Assembly: GCA_020631395.1 (NCBI GenBank)
Contig: JAHDHI010000003.1
Location: forward strand, 34,699-98,698
DNA length: 64,000 nucleotides
Reading direction: 5' to 3'
DNA from: Bizionia sp.
GTDB taxonomy: Bacteria > Bacteroidota > Bacteroidia > Flavobacteriales > Flavobacteriaceae
Position 1 is the first letter of the stretch. Every line of letters starts with the position of its first letter. Shown here piece after piece: positions 16,860 through 24,786 of the stretch. Below the pieces are notes generated by a model. The model searched no databases. It was not told the DNA's origin and saw only the letters and a list, made by a program, of their open reading frames with translations. A program made the translations under genes and the position numbers.

Positions 16860-17603
16860 ATGAAAAAAATAATATACATACTATCCATTCTGACGTTGAT
16901 AGGTTGCAATAGTGAGAATGCACCAGATTGCTTTCAAAACGCAGGGGACATCATTCAAAAAGAATTTGCTGTCGATGATTTTACGAAAATCACAGTCTTT
17001 AAAAATATGGAACTTATCGTTACCGATGACCCAATTCATGGCGTTTTGGTAGAAACAGGAGAATTTTTAATGGATGATATCGAAGTGAAGGTCATTGAGG
17101 GACGATTGAGCCTAACAGACAACAACGGTTGTAACCTTACTCGCGATTATGGGGTGACAAAAGTATATGTGAGTGCACCCAATCTAACTGAGATAAGAAA
17201 TAGTAGTCAGTTGACGGTAAGAAGCAATGGCGTTCTCAACTATGATGATTTGGACTTGTTGTCCGAAGATCATTCGGGGGATTTCTACAATGTGGGCGTC
17301 TTTGATGTTGAGGTCAATTCCAAAAACCTCAAAGTAGTCATAAACAATTTGACGACGACATACATCCGTGGTACGTCAACAAACATAAGAATAAGTCATG
17401 CCTCTGGAGATGGACGTTTCGAAGGGAGGAATCTAATCGTCGACAATGCATCCATATATCACCGAGGAACCAACGACATCATTGTAAATCCACAGGTTTC
17501 TCTCACTGCAGAATTGGTAAGCACGGGCAATGTCATTGTTACGAATACCCCGCCATCGGTAACCGTTTCGGAATTGTTTAACGGGCGTGTTATTTTTGAA
17601 TAG
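16860..17603 (+). CDS. Head-GIN domain (DUF2807) lipoprotein
   Basis: A 247-residue predicted lipoprotein: the signal ends in LTLIGCNS, a clear lipobox. The rest is a repetitive beta-rich region (FTKITVFKNMELIVTDD, LTEIRNSSQLTVRS, TYIRGTSTNIRIS) typical of DUF2807/head-GIN proteins, which form short beta-solenoids at the cell surface and have no established function. The ATG at 16860 is preferred over TTG at 16854 because it starts directly with the basic signal peptide. Its 3' end overlaps the convergent small membrane gene by 14 bp. Confidence 0.85.
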   Translation: MKKIIYILSILTLIGCNSENAPDCFQNAGDIIQKEFAVDDFTKITVFKNMELIVTDDPIHGVLVETGEFLMDDIEVKVIEGRLSLTDNNGCNLTRDYGVTKVYVSAPNLTEIRNSSQLTVRSNGVLNYDDLDLLSEDHSGDFYNVGVFDVEVNSKNLKVVINNLTTTYIRGTSTNIRISHASGDGRFEGRNLIVDNASIYHRGTNDIIVNPQVSLTAELVSTGNVIVTNTPPSVTVSELFNGRVIFE

Positions 17604-17790
17604 CATTTTTTGAGAAGAAGGCTATCTTATTTCTAAATGCATTCAAAAGAATAAGTATTGTGACGATGCTTGGGAACAATACCACAAATAGCCAGAAATT
17701 GAATTCTACGTATGTAATGCCAAGTAAATTTGCAGTGTTTACACAAAAATCTGTAAAATACCAATGTAAGTTGTTTACGAGCTCTTTCAT
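17590..17790 (-). CDS. Small single-span membrane protein, copy 2 of a tandem pair
   Basis: A 66-residue protein of unknown function: an amphipathic N-terminal part followed by one long hydrophobic segment (EFNFWLFVVLFPSIVTILILL) and a basic end. The ATG at 17790 overlaps the preceding gene's stop (ATGA), which supports it as real and coupled. Its core, YVEFNFWLFVVLFPSIV, resembles YVEMNLLLYVILFPTVS of the upstream gene, so the two look like a diverged duplication. It lies downstream of gldA on the same strand. Confidence 0.6.
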   Translation of the reverse strand: MKELVNNLHWYFTDFCVNTANLLGITYVEFNFWLFVVLFPSIVTILILLNAFRNKIAFFSKNAIQK

Positions 17791-18149
17791 ATTTCTTTTT
17801 CGAGAGTTGGAGAACTTCTTTTGATCAACCTCCATAGAAGCAAGATCGAAACTGTTGGAAATAGGATGACGTACAACAATAGGTTCATTTCCACGTAACT
17901 TAGGTTAAAAGGGTTGTTTTTTAACCAATTGATGTTCTTTTTGTAGCTATCGAAATGTCTTGTGACAAAAGAGGAATTGTCTTTGTCAAGGCGTTTTTTG
18001 TTAAAATGTAGGCAGCCTTGGTTGTGACAAGCTCTTGTGCAATATTCTTTGTTTGCAAAGGAGGAAGGAAGCATACTTGTTTCATTGACAACAATGACCA
18101 CGACGAAAGGGAGTAGGACAATTGAAAGTAAAAGAAACAATTTTTTCAT
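17787..18149 (-). CDS. Small cysteine-containing membrane protein, copy 1 of a tandem pair
   Basis: A 120-residue protein of unknown function. The ATG at 18149 starts a hydrophobic N-terminal segment (LFLLLSIVLLPFVVVIVV), followed by a loop with three cysteines and two histidines (YCTRACHNQGCLHF), a polar stretch, and a second hydrophobic segment (LLLYVILFPTVSILLLW). The cysteine loop would face the periplasm and might bind metal or form disulfides. It sits 59 bp downstream of gldA and is coupled to the shorter relative. I do not recognise a named family. Confidence 0.6.
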   Translation of the reverse strand: MKKLFLLLSIVLLPFVVVIVVNETSMLPSSFANKEYCTRACHNQGCLHFNKKRLDKDNSSFVTRHFDSYKKNINWLKNNPFNLSYVEMNLLLYVILFPTVSILLLWRLIKRSSPTLEKEI

Positions 18150-18207
18150 TGAAATATTGAATTTTGCAATGAACAGCGTCGAACCCAATTAGCAAAAGAA
18201 CTTCATT

Positions 18208-19101
18208 TTAAGACGTCAAATCTCTGAATAGACTTTCCAAACTGGCGTTTTTTTGATTGAGCTGTAGGATCTTCAATTCATTGTCGTGAGCAAAATCAAA
18301 AACGTGGGAACGCATGTCTTTGGTGGATGAGAATGTGATTTCGTATATGAAATCGAATGTGTTCTTTACATTTTTCACATTTGGAAGTCTAAGCAAAAAG
18401 GCATCTTCAACACGATAGTCAAATTCGACAACGACAATTTGATCTTGACCTTCCCGCAATTCTTTTAGTTTTTTGTTGGCAACTATTTCACCTTTGTTTA
18501 TGATGATCACACGATCGCACATGGCTTCCACTTCTTGCATGATGTGTGTAGATAAAAATATTGTTTTTTCTTTTCCGATGGTTTTGATCAGGTTTCTAAT
18601 GTCTATCAATTGGTTTGGATCCAAACCTGTGGTTGGCTCATCTAGAATCAATACTTCGGGGTCATGCAACAAAGCATTTGCCAATCCAACGCGTTGTCTG
18701 TATCCTTTGGAGAGTTGTCCTATTTTTTTATGAGCCTCGGGAGTGAGTCCCGTTAGTTCAATAACCTCTTCCACCCTGTTTTTTTCAATGCTGTAAACAG
18801 CAGCATTGAAACTTAAATATTCACGGACATATTGCTCTAGGTACAATGGGTTGTGTTCAGGCAAGTAGCCAACACTTCGTTGTACCTGTTTGGCTTCTGT
18901 GGAGATGTCACGACCGTTCACTTGCGCATCTCCTTCCGATGGACTTATAAAAGTGGTCAGAATTTTCATCATAGTAGACTTTCCTGCACCATTGGGACCT
19001 AAAAAACCAACGATTTCAGGTTTTTCAACTTCAAAGGAAATATTGTTTAAAGCTTTTTGCGAGCCGTAAATCTTTGTTATGTTTTCTACTTTTATGGACA
19101 T
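18208..19101 (-). CDS. gldA: Gliding-motility ABC transporter ATP-binding subunit GldA
   Basis: ATPase of the Gld ABC transporter, needed for gliding in Flavobacterium with GldF and GldG (not in this window). 297 residues. Walker A is GPNGAGKST, the signature is LSKGYRQRVGLA (LSxGxxQR), Walker B is VLILDEP, and the switch His is in FLSTHIMQE. The C-terminal ~80 residues are the extra domain typical of GldA. The ATG at 19101 rather than 19119 is chosen because the predicted transcription start lies only about 10 bases upstream of it. The two small membrane proteins follow on the same strand. Confidence 0.92.
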   Translation of the reverse strand: MSIKVENITKIYGSQKALNNISFEVEKPEIVGFLGPNGAGKSTMMKILTTFISPSEGDAQVNGRDISTEAKQVQRSVGYLPEHNPLYLEQYVREYLSFNAAVYSIEKNRVEEVIELTGLTPEAHKKIGQLSKGYRQRVGLANALLHDPEVLILDEPTTGLDPNQLIDIRNLIKTIGKEKTIFLSTHIMQEVEAMCDRVIIINKGEIVANKKLKELREGQDQIVVVEFDYRVEDAFLLRLPNVKNVKNTFDFIYEITFSSTKDMRSHVFDFAHDNELKILQLNQKNASLESLFRDLTS

Positions 19102-19116
19102 CTTAAATTCTTTCTT

Positions 19117-19145
19117 CAAAAATAAACATTCTGTAATTTAAACAA
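19117..19145 (-). promoter_or_regulatory. Promoter of gldA
   Basis: Read on the minus strand, TTG (19143-19145), an 18-base gap and TATTTTTG (19117-19124) match the Bacteroidota TTG / TAnnTTTG promoter. The inferred start is within about 10 bases of the gldA ATG at 19101, giving a very short leader. Confidence 0.6.
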
Positions 19146-19273
19146 GGGATTACTTGTAAATCTTTAAATTTTCAAATAAAACATTAAAAATTAAGCTTTA
19201 GTATTTTGATTTGTTGATTTATTATTTACTTTAGCATCATAAATGAACATTTGCTTAGGCAAAAAACAAATTA

Positions 19274-19351
19274 ATGAACACAAACGTAAATACATATTTT
19301 AGCTGGTTTTATTTCTTTTTTAACGAAAAGAACGAGACGCTGTGTATGTAA
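19274..19351 (+). CDS. Leader peptide rich in Phe/Tyr/Trp (attenuator control)
   Basis: A 25-codon open reading frame from ATG 19274 to TAA 19351, between gldA and pheA. Its middle reads TYFSWFYFFF: five Phe, two Tyr and one Trp in a ten-residue stretch (codons at 19292-19321). This is the pattern of amino-acid leader peptides such as PheL. It is followed by a terminator hairpin and then the Phe/Tyr biosynthesis operon. The function as a ribosome-stalling sensor of charged tRNA-Phe/Tyr is inferred from this arrangement; the peptide itself is probably not functional. Confidence 0.75.
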   Translation: MNTNVNTYFSWFYFFFNEKNETLCM

Positions 19352-19409
19352 TTTGAAAACAACATTATAAACAAAGAAAGTCTCGATATATATCGAGACT
19401 TTTTTTTTA
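19333..19409 (+). terminator. Transcription attenuator upstream of pheA
   Basis: A perfect 10-bp inverted repeat, AGTCTCGATA (19379-19388) and TATCGAGACT (19391-19400), followed by nine T (19401-19409), forms an intrinsic terminator 24 bases before pheA. An alternative partner exists: CGAGAC at 19333-19338, just after the Phe/Tyr codons of the leader peptide, can pair with GTCTCG (19380-19385), the 5' arm of the terminator. A ribosome stalled at the aromatic codons would leave that segment free and block terminator formation; a ribosome reading on would cover it. This is the standard attenuation geometry. Confidence 0.75.
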
Positions 19410-19433
19410 TAAGATTTTTAACAAAAAGAAAAT

Positions 19434-20261
19434 ATGATAAATTCAGTTTCAATACAAGGTGTAAAAGGGTCTTTTCATCATATAGTTTCCAAGGACTATT
19501 TTGGAGCCGATGTATTGGTAAATGAGTGCTTGTCCTTCGATTTGACTGTCGCAAAGTTGCTAAACAAGGAAACGGAGGCGGCAATTATGGCAATCGAGAA
19601 TTCGATAGCAGGATCCATCATTCCTAATTATGCTTTAATTGACAATAACAATCTGCATATCGTAGGTGAGCATTATTTGGATATTCAACATCATTTGATG
19701 GCGCTGCCAAATCAAAGTATCGCCGACATAAAGGAGGTGCATTCTCACCCTATGGCATTGTTGCAATGCAAAGAATTCTTCAAGAGGCATCCTCACATTA
19801 AATTGGTAGAAGACATAGATACGGCAGATGTTGCCAGACGCATAAAGGAAGATAGCATTGGAAATGTAGCTGCAATAGCAAGTCGTTTGGCTTCTGAAAT
19901 TTTTGAACTGGACATTTTAGCAGAGAGCATACAGACCATAAAGCACAATGAAACCAGGTTTGTAATTGTAAAAAGCAATAAGCCAGAAATATTGCAGAAG
20001 GAGATTGACAAAGCCTCGATAAAATTCGAATTGGATCACAAGCGAGGAAGCTTGGCAACAATATTGAATGTGATGAGTGACTGCAAAATGAATTTAACCA
20101 AGATACAGTCCCTGCCAATAATAGAAACGCCTTGGAAGTATTCCTTCTTTGTAGATGTCACTTTCGATGACTATAAAGACTATGAAAAAGCAAAAAGCAT
20201 AATGAACATAATGGCAACTGAATTCAAGGTGCTAGGAGAATATAAAAACACGAAAAAATGA
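19434..20261 (+). CDS. pheA: Prephenate dehydratase
   Basis: Converts prephenate to phenylpyruvate for phenylalanine synthesis. The 275-residue protein has the periplasmic-binding-like catalytic region (VSIQGVKGSFHHIV, AIENSIAGSIIPNYALI), the NETRFVIV motif containing the catalytic Thr of the usual TRF triplet, and a C-terminal ACT domain (from about 200: HKRGSLATILNVMSDCKMNLTKIQSLP) that binds Phe as feedback inhibitor. No chorismate mutase is fused here; that activity is on the last gene of the operon. First gene after the attenuator. Confidence 0.94.
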   Translation: MINSVSIQGVKGSFHHIVSKDYFGADVLVNECLSFDLTVAKLLNKETEAAIMAIENSIAGSIIPNYALIDNNNLHIVGEHYLDIQHHLMALPNQSIADIKEVHSHPMALLQCKEFFKRHPHIKLVEDIDTADVARRIKEDSIGNVAAIASRLASEIFELDILAESIQTIKHNETRFVIVKSNKPEILQKEIDKASIKFELDHKRGSLATILNVMSDCKMNLTKIQSLPIIETPWKYSFFVDVTFDDYKDYEKAKSIMNIMATEFKVLGEYKNTKK

Positions 20262-21400
20262 TGGAAGTAGCTAACAGACTGCAAAGTGTCGAAGAGTATT
20301 ACTTTTCAAAGAAGTTAAAAGAAGTAAATGCTTTAAAAGCAAAGGGGAATCCAATTGTCAATTTGGGAATTGGTAGTCCAGACTTGCAACCACCGGAAAA
20401 GGTAATTGCTGCAATAACAAGCAGTTTTAAAGATGCCAATGCACATAAGTACCAAAGTTACCAAGGATTGCCGGAACTAAGGGAGGCTATGGCTGGATTT
20501 TATGACGAGCACTTTAAAGTGACTATGGATTCTGCAACGGAAGTGTTGCCATTAATGGGGAGCAAAGAAGGCATTATGCATATTTCCATGGCGTTTTTAA
20601 ATGAAGGAGACCAAGTGTTAATACCCAATCCTGGATATCCAACATATACTTCGGTAACGAAATTGTTACAAGCCGAACCCGTATTTTACGATTTGGAAGA
20701 AGCCAATGATTGGTGTCCAAATATTGAAGTGTTGGAACAACAAGATCTAAGCAAGGTCAAATTGATGTGGTTGAGTTATCCTCACATGCCAACAGGAGCC
20801 AAAGCAAGCAAAACGGTATTTGAGGATTTAATTGCATTTGCCAAAAAGCACGAAATCCTATTGATAAATGACAATCCGTATAGCTTTATTTTAAATGACG
20901 ATCCTTTTAGCATTTTAAGCATGGATGGGGCAAAAGAAGTTTGTTTGGAATTGAATTCTTTAAGCAAAACCTTCAATATGGCTGGTTGGAGAGTCGGAAT
21001 GCTCATAGGGAACCAAGCTTTGCTAAATGCTGTGTTGAAAGTAAAAAGCAATATGGATTCGGGGATGTTCTATGGCATCCAAAAAGGAGCGATCGAAGCT
21101 TTGAAGTGCTCAAATCTATGGTTTGAAAACCTAAATGAGATCTATGAGAAAAGAAGAAGACTCATATGGGAATTGGCTACGAAGTTGAATTGTACATTCG
21201 ATAAAGACACCAATGGACTGTTTGTTTGGGCAAAATTACCATCATCAATCAAATCGGAAGAGTTCATAGATAAGTTGTTAAACGAGAATCACATATTCAT
21301 AACACCGGGAACGGTCTTTGGAACACAAGGAGAAGGCTATGTGAGGTTTTCCCTATGTGCCTCGAGTAAATCTATAAAAGAAGCAATTGCAAGAGTATGA
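20258..21400 (+). CDS. PLP-dependent class I/II aminotransferase (probably aromatic)
   Basis: A 380-residue fold-type I aminotransferase. GIGSPDLQPPEKV and YQGLPELREAM are typical of the aspartate/aromatic group, PLP lysine is in LNSLSKTFNMAGWRVG, and VRFSLCAS is the substrate carboxylate Arg region. It overlaps pheA by 4 bp and tyrA by 4 bp. From its place it likely transaminates phenylpyruvate and 4-hydroxyphenylpyruvate (or prephenate) to give Phe and Tyr; substrate choice cannot be read from the sequence. Start is ATG 20258 or the next codon. Confidence 0.9.
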   Translation: MMEVANRLQSVEEYYFSKKLKEVNALKAKGNPIVNLGIGSPDLQPPEKVIAAITSSFKDANAHKYQSYQGLPELREAMAGFYDEHFKVTMDSATEVLPLMGSKEGIMHISMAFLNEGDQVLIPNPGYPTYTSVTKLLQAEPVFYDLEEANDWCPNIEVLEQQDLSKVKLMWLSYPHMPTGAKASKTVFEDLIAFAKKHEILLINDNPYSFILNDDPFSILSMDGAKEVCLELNSLSKTFNMAGWRVGMLIGNQALLNAVLKVKSNMDSGMFYGIQKGAIEALKCSNLWFENLNEIYEKRRRLIWELATKLNCTFDKDTNGLFVWAKLPSSIKSEEFIDKLLNENHIFITPGTVFGTQGEGYVRFSLCASSKSIKEAIARV

Positions 21401-22251
21401 TGCAGAACATATACATAATCGGCATAGGATTAATTGGAGGAAGCTTGGCTTTGGACATCAAACGAAAAAGACCAGAGGCCATCATCCATGGGATAGACAA
21501 TAGTGAAGACCACCTTAATCAGGCTTTGGAATTGAATATCATAGACGAAAAGGCAGCTTTGGATGATTTGGAAAAGGCCGATTTGGTAATACTATCGATT
21601 CCTGTGGATGCATCGGTAGAGTTGTTGCCTAGAGTTTTGGATCGCATTTCGGATTTCGGTCTGGTAGTAGACGTGGGATCTACCAAATTGGACATTTGTG
21701 AAATAGTCAAAGAGCATCCAAAAAGAAGAAATTTCTTGGCCATGCACCCAATAGCGGGAACTGAGTTTTCTGGGCCAAAGGCAGCAATTCCAGATTTGTT
21801 TCAGCACAAGACCAACATTGTTTGCGAAGTAGAGAAAACAGCTTTCAAACTACAAGAAAAAGCGTTGAATCTATTTTCTGAAATAGGAATGAGAATGCGC
21901 TATATGAATCCGGAATCTCATGACAAGCACATTGCGTACATGTCACATTTGTCACACATAAGTTCATTCATGTTGGGAAAGACGGTGATTGAAAAAGAAA
22001 AGAACGAGCGAGACATCTTTGACATGGCTGGGAGTGGATTTGAATCTACGGTACGTTTGGCAAAAAGTTCACCGGCAATGTGGACACCCATTTTCAAGCA
22101 AAACAAAGAAAATGTCATAGAAACCTTGGAGGATTACATCGCAAACCTTACGCAGTTTAAGGAAATGATGGAAAAGGATGATTTCGATGGAGTCTATAAT
22201 GAAATGAAAGACACCAATTACATAAAACAAATATTAAACGGAATAAGTTAA
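21397..22251 (+). CDS. tyrA: Prephenate dehydrogenase
   Basis: NAD(P)-dependent oxidative decarboxylation of prephenate to 4-hydroxyphenylpyruvate for tyrosine. The 284-residue protein begins with the dinucleotide motif IYIIGIGLIGGSLALDIK; MHPIAGTEFSGPKAA contains the catalytic His region, and SHLSHISSFML is also typical. No ACT or chorismate mutase domain is attached, so it is the minimal form. Coupled by a 4-bp overlap to the aminotransferase gene and 25 bp from the next. Confidence 0.94.
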   Translation: MMQNIYIIGIGLIGGSLALDIKRKRPEAIIHGIDNSEDHLNQALELNIIDEKAALDDLEKADLVILSIPVDASVELLPRVLDRISDFGLVVDVGSTKLDICEIVKEHPKRRNFLAMHPIAGTEFSGPKAAIPDLFQHKTNIVCEVEKTAFKLQEKALNLFSEIGMRMRYMNPESHDKHIAYMSHLSHISSFMLGKTVIEKEKNERDIFDMAGSGFESTVRLAKSSPAMWTPIFKQNKENVIETLEDYIANLTQFKEMMEKDDFDGVYNEMKDTNYIKQILNGIS

Positions 22252-22276
22252 ACTCGAAAGAGTAAAATCGATTAAG

Positions 22277-23359
22277 ATGGAAAATAAAAAAGAAATGAGA
22301 ACGTGGTTAGACGATTTGAAATTGGACCACCCCTTAGTTATCGCTGGCCCTTGCAGCGCAGAAACAGAAGAACAAGTGCTAAAAATTGCCCACGAACTCA
22401 AAGATACGGACGTGAGTTATTTCAGAGCAGGAATCTGGAAACCAAGAACGCGACCAGGAATGTTTGAAGGCGTAGGTGCCTTAGGTTTGAAATGGCTTCA
22501 AAAGGTCAAGGAGGAAACAGGAATGAAAATCTGTACCGAGGTGGCAAATGCTGCACACGTGAAGTTGGCAATAGAACACGATGTCGATTTGTTGTGGATA
22601 GGAGCACGTTCTACGGTTAGTCCATTCATAATGCAAGAATTGGCAGATGCATTGGCCGGTACGGATAAAACGGTATTGGTAAAGAATCCCGTAAACCCTG
22701 ACTTGGCATTGTGGCTAGGAGGGATTGAAAGATTGTATACTGCTGGGATTAAAAATTTGGGAGCCATACATAGGGGGTTTTCTACATACGAAAAAACAAA
22801 ATACAGAAACATTCCAGAATGGCAATTGGCAATCGAATTCCAAAACAGATTTCCGGACTTACCGTTAATTAACGATCCATCGCATATTACTGGCAAACGC
22901 GATATGGTTTTCGACGTATCCCAGACTGCCTTGGATTTGAATTTCGACGGATTGATGATAGAGACACACACGGATCCAGACAATGCCTGGAGTGATGCAG
23001 CACAGCAAGTAACACCAACAACATTGGTGCAAATGATGAAGGACTTGCGTATTAGGAAGGAAAGTGATCCAGAAGCAGAGTACAATAGCGAGTTGGACAA
23101 TCTTAGAGCGCAAATTGATGTTGTCGACAATCAGATCATTGATTTGATAGGGAAGCGTATGAAGGTTGCCGATGGCATTGGAGCGCTTAAGAAGCAAAGA
23201 AACGTTGCTGTTCTACAAAGTAAGCGTTGGAATGAAATATTGGGGAAAATGGTGTTGGAAGGAGAACAAAAAGGATTGAGCGAAGAATTTATACTTAAAA
23301 TGTTCAAGGCCATTCACCAAGAGTCCATCAATCATCAAGAGAAAATAATAAAAGGATAA
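22277..23359 (+). CDS. DAHP synthase fused to chorismate mutase (AroQ type)
   Basis: A 360-residue bifunctional enzyme. Residues ~1-260 are a short (type I-beta) 3-deoxy-7-phosphoheptulonate synthase with VIAGPCSAE, the substrate stretch FRAGIWKPRTRPG, and NDPSHITGKRD; residues ~270-355 are an all-helical AroQ chorismate mutase (LRAQIDVVDNQIIDLIGKRMKV). It therefore covers both the first step of the shikimate pathway and the branch to prephenate, and in this fusion type the mutase part often serves as a regulatory sensor. Last gene of the attenuated operon; a strong terminator follows. Confidence 0.95.
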   Translation: MENKKEMRTWLDDLKLDHPLVIAGPCSAETEEQVLKIAHELKDTDVSYFRAGIWKPRTRPGMFEGVGALGLKWLQKVKEETGMKICTEVANAAHVKLAIEHDVDLLWIGARSTVSPFIMQELADALAGTDKTVLVKNPVNPDLALWLGGIERLYTAGIKNLGAIHRGFSTYEKTKYRNIPEWQLAIEFQNRFPDLPLINDPSHITGKRDMVFDVSQTALDLNFDGLMIETHTDPDNAWSDAAQQVTPTTLVQMMKDLRIRKESDPEAEYNSELDNLRAQIDVVDNQIIDLIGKRMKVADGIGALKKQRNVAVLQSKRWNEILGKMVLEGEQKGLSEEFILKMFKAIHQESINHQEKIIKG

Positions 23360-23394
23360 ATTTTTTTAATATTAAGAAAAGCATTACTTTTGGT

Positions 23395-23430
23395 GAGAAA
23401 ATCGACTATAATAGTCGATTTTCTCATTTT
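23395..23430 (+). terminator. Intrinsic terminator after the aromatic operon
   Basis: A 15-bp perfect inverted repeat, GAGAAAATCGACTAT (23395-23409) and its complement (23411-23425), followed by ATTTTG. The arms are nested in a wider GGTGAG/CTCACC pair. It ends the pheA-tyrA-DAHP synthase operon, 35 bp after the last stop codon. Confidence 0.75.
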
Positions 23431-23438
23431 GCTCACCA

Positions 23439-24776
23439 ATGAATAGAATCACAATACTTTTTGTTTTTTTTATATTTAATATAATTTCTGCTCAGAATAA
23501 GAATGAATACATTCCTGAAGAAATAGATTCTATTAATACTTATTTCAAACTAATAAATACAAATAGACTAAAAAGTATAAAAGGTCCCTTTTCATCAAAA
23601 GTAAAAGAGATTTACAAAGGCAATGATGAAAAAAACATTAAAAAAGTAAAGGATAGCGTCTTTCTTTTCAACGCTACAATTAAAAATCATTTGAGTTTTA
23701 TTTTAGATAATATCTATACATCTAATCCAGAAATTAATTCTAAGAACTTTGGTTTTTTTATAAAAAACGACCCGATAGCCAATGCATCTTGTTATGGAGA
23801 CGGAATGTTCGAGATAAATTTAGGTTTGTTCAATGCCCTGGAGTCTGATGATGAGTTGGCTTTTGTTATATGTCACGAAATGGCGCACCATATATTACAC
23901 CATTCTTTGAAAACGATAACAAAGTCCGTAAGGGCTTTGAACTCCAAGGAAGCGAAGAAAAAAATAAGAGGAATAAAAAGAAAGAGAATAGGGAAGACCA
24001 GAGCAGCTCTTCAAGTTATAGATGAACTGAATATTGATGTGTTTAATTACTCTAAAGAGGTAGAGGCGGAAGCAGATTCTTTAGGTTATCTATTATATCG
24101 CAAAACGATCTATAATAAGTCCAAAGCAACTACTGCACTTGAAAAATTGAAAAAAGTGGATGATATGGTGCTGCATCATAATATAAAATTAGATAGTATT
24201 TTTAGTTTTGAAAATTATCCGTTTAAAGATTTTTGGATGAAAGAAAGTGCCTCTATCTTTGATGCGGATTTGGAAATCAATGAGTTCAGTTTGGTGTCTG
24301 ATACCCTGGAAACACATCCAGAGATTGGTTTTAGAATAAAGAAATTGAAAAAGGATTTTAGTATAGATTCGAAAAGCGACAAAACTTTTGATATCAATTT
24401 GAACATTATAAAGAGAGTCTCTCATATAAAGAGTATCAATTATACGATAGATAAGAAGGCCTTGGATTTAGCTATATACCTGTTGGTTGAAAAAATTGAA
24501 AATAATTTAATCAAGGAAGAAGAATATTATTCTTCAATGGCCAAAGTGATACAACTAATTTACATTGCAAAAAAGAATCATAGATTAGGTTTGTACGTGC
24601 AACCTAAAAACAGTTTTTCAAAAGAAAAGCAATTAAACAAAATAAGACTGTTCATAAATAACCTAGAGCTAAGGGAAGTAAGAAAAATAGGTTTGGCCTT
24701 TTGCGAAGCACACATAAATAAGTCCAATGGTAATAAAGAGTTTAACAATGTCTTCAAATTTTTTAAAAACAAATAG
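23439..24776 (+). CDS. Secreted M48-family metallopeptidase
   Basis: A 445-residue zinc peptidase with an N-terminal signal peptide (ITILFVFFIFNIISAQN). The zinc site is CHEMAHHILHH (HExxH), with the third ligand probably in KEVEAEADSLGY. The family includes HtpX and BepA-like proteases that act on envelope proteins. Downstream residues ~250-445 are helical without named domain. The gene and the next one are visibly richer in A/T codons than their neighbours, which may mean later acquisition. Confidence 0.85.
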   Translation: MNRITILFVFFIFNIISAQNKNEYIPEEIDSINTYFKLINTNRLKSIKGPFSSKVKEIYKGNDEKNIKKVKDSVFLFNATIKNHLSFILDNIYTSNPEINSKNFGFFIKNDPIANASCYGDGMFEINLGLFNALESDDELAFVICHEMAHHILHHSLKTITKSVRALNSKEAKKKIRGIKRKRIGKTRAALQVIDELNIDVFNYSKEVEAEADSLGYLLYRKTIYNKSKATTALEKLKKVDDMVLHHNIKLDSIFSFENYPFKDFWMKESASIFDADLEINEFSLVSDTLETHPEIGFRIKKLKKDFSIDSKSDKTFDINLNIIKRVSHIKSINYTIDKKALDLAIYLLVEKIENNLIKEEEYYSSMAKVIQLIYIAKKNHRLGLYVQPKNSFSKEKQLNKIRLFINNLELREVRKIGLAFCEAHINKSNGNKEFNNVFKFFKNK

Positions 24777-24786
24777 ATTAAACAAA

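Noticed and set aside
22498..23130. 210-codon open frame opposite the DAHP synthase gene
   Set aside because: Antisense shadow of a conserved gene; no motif or start context.
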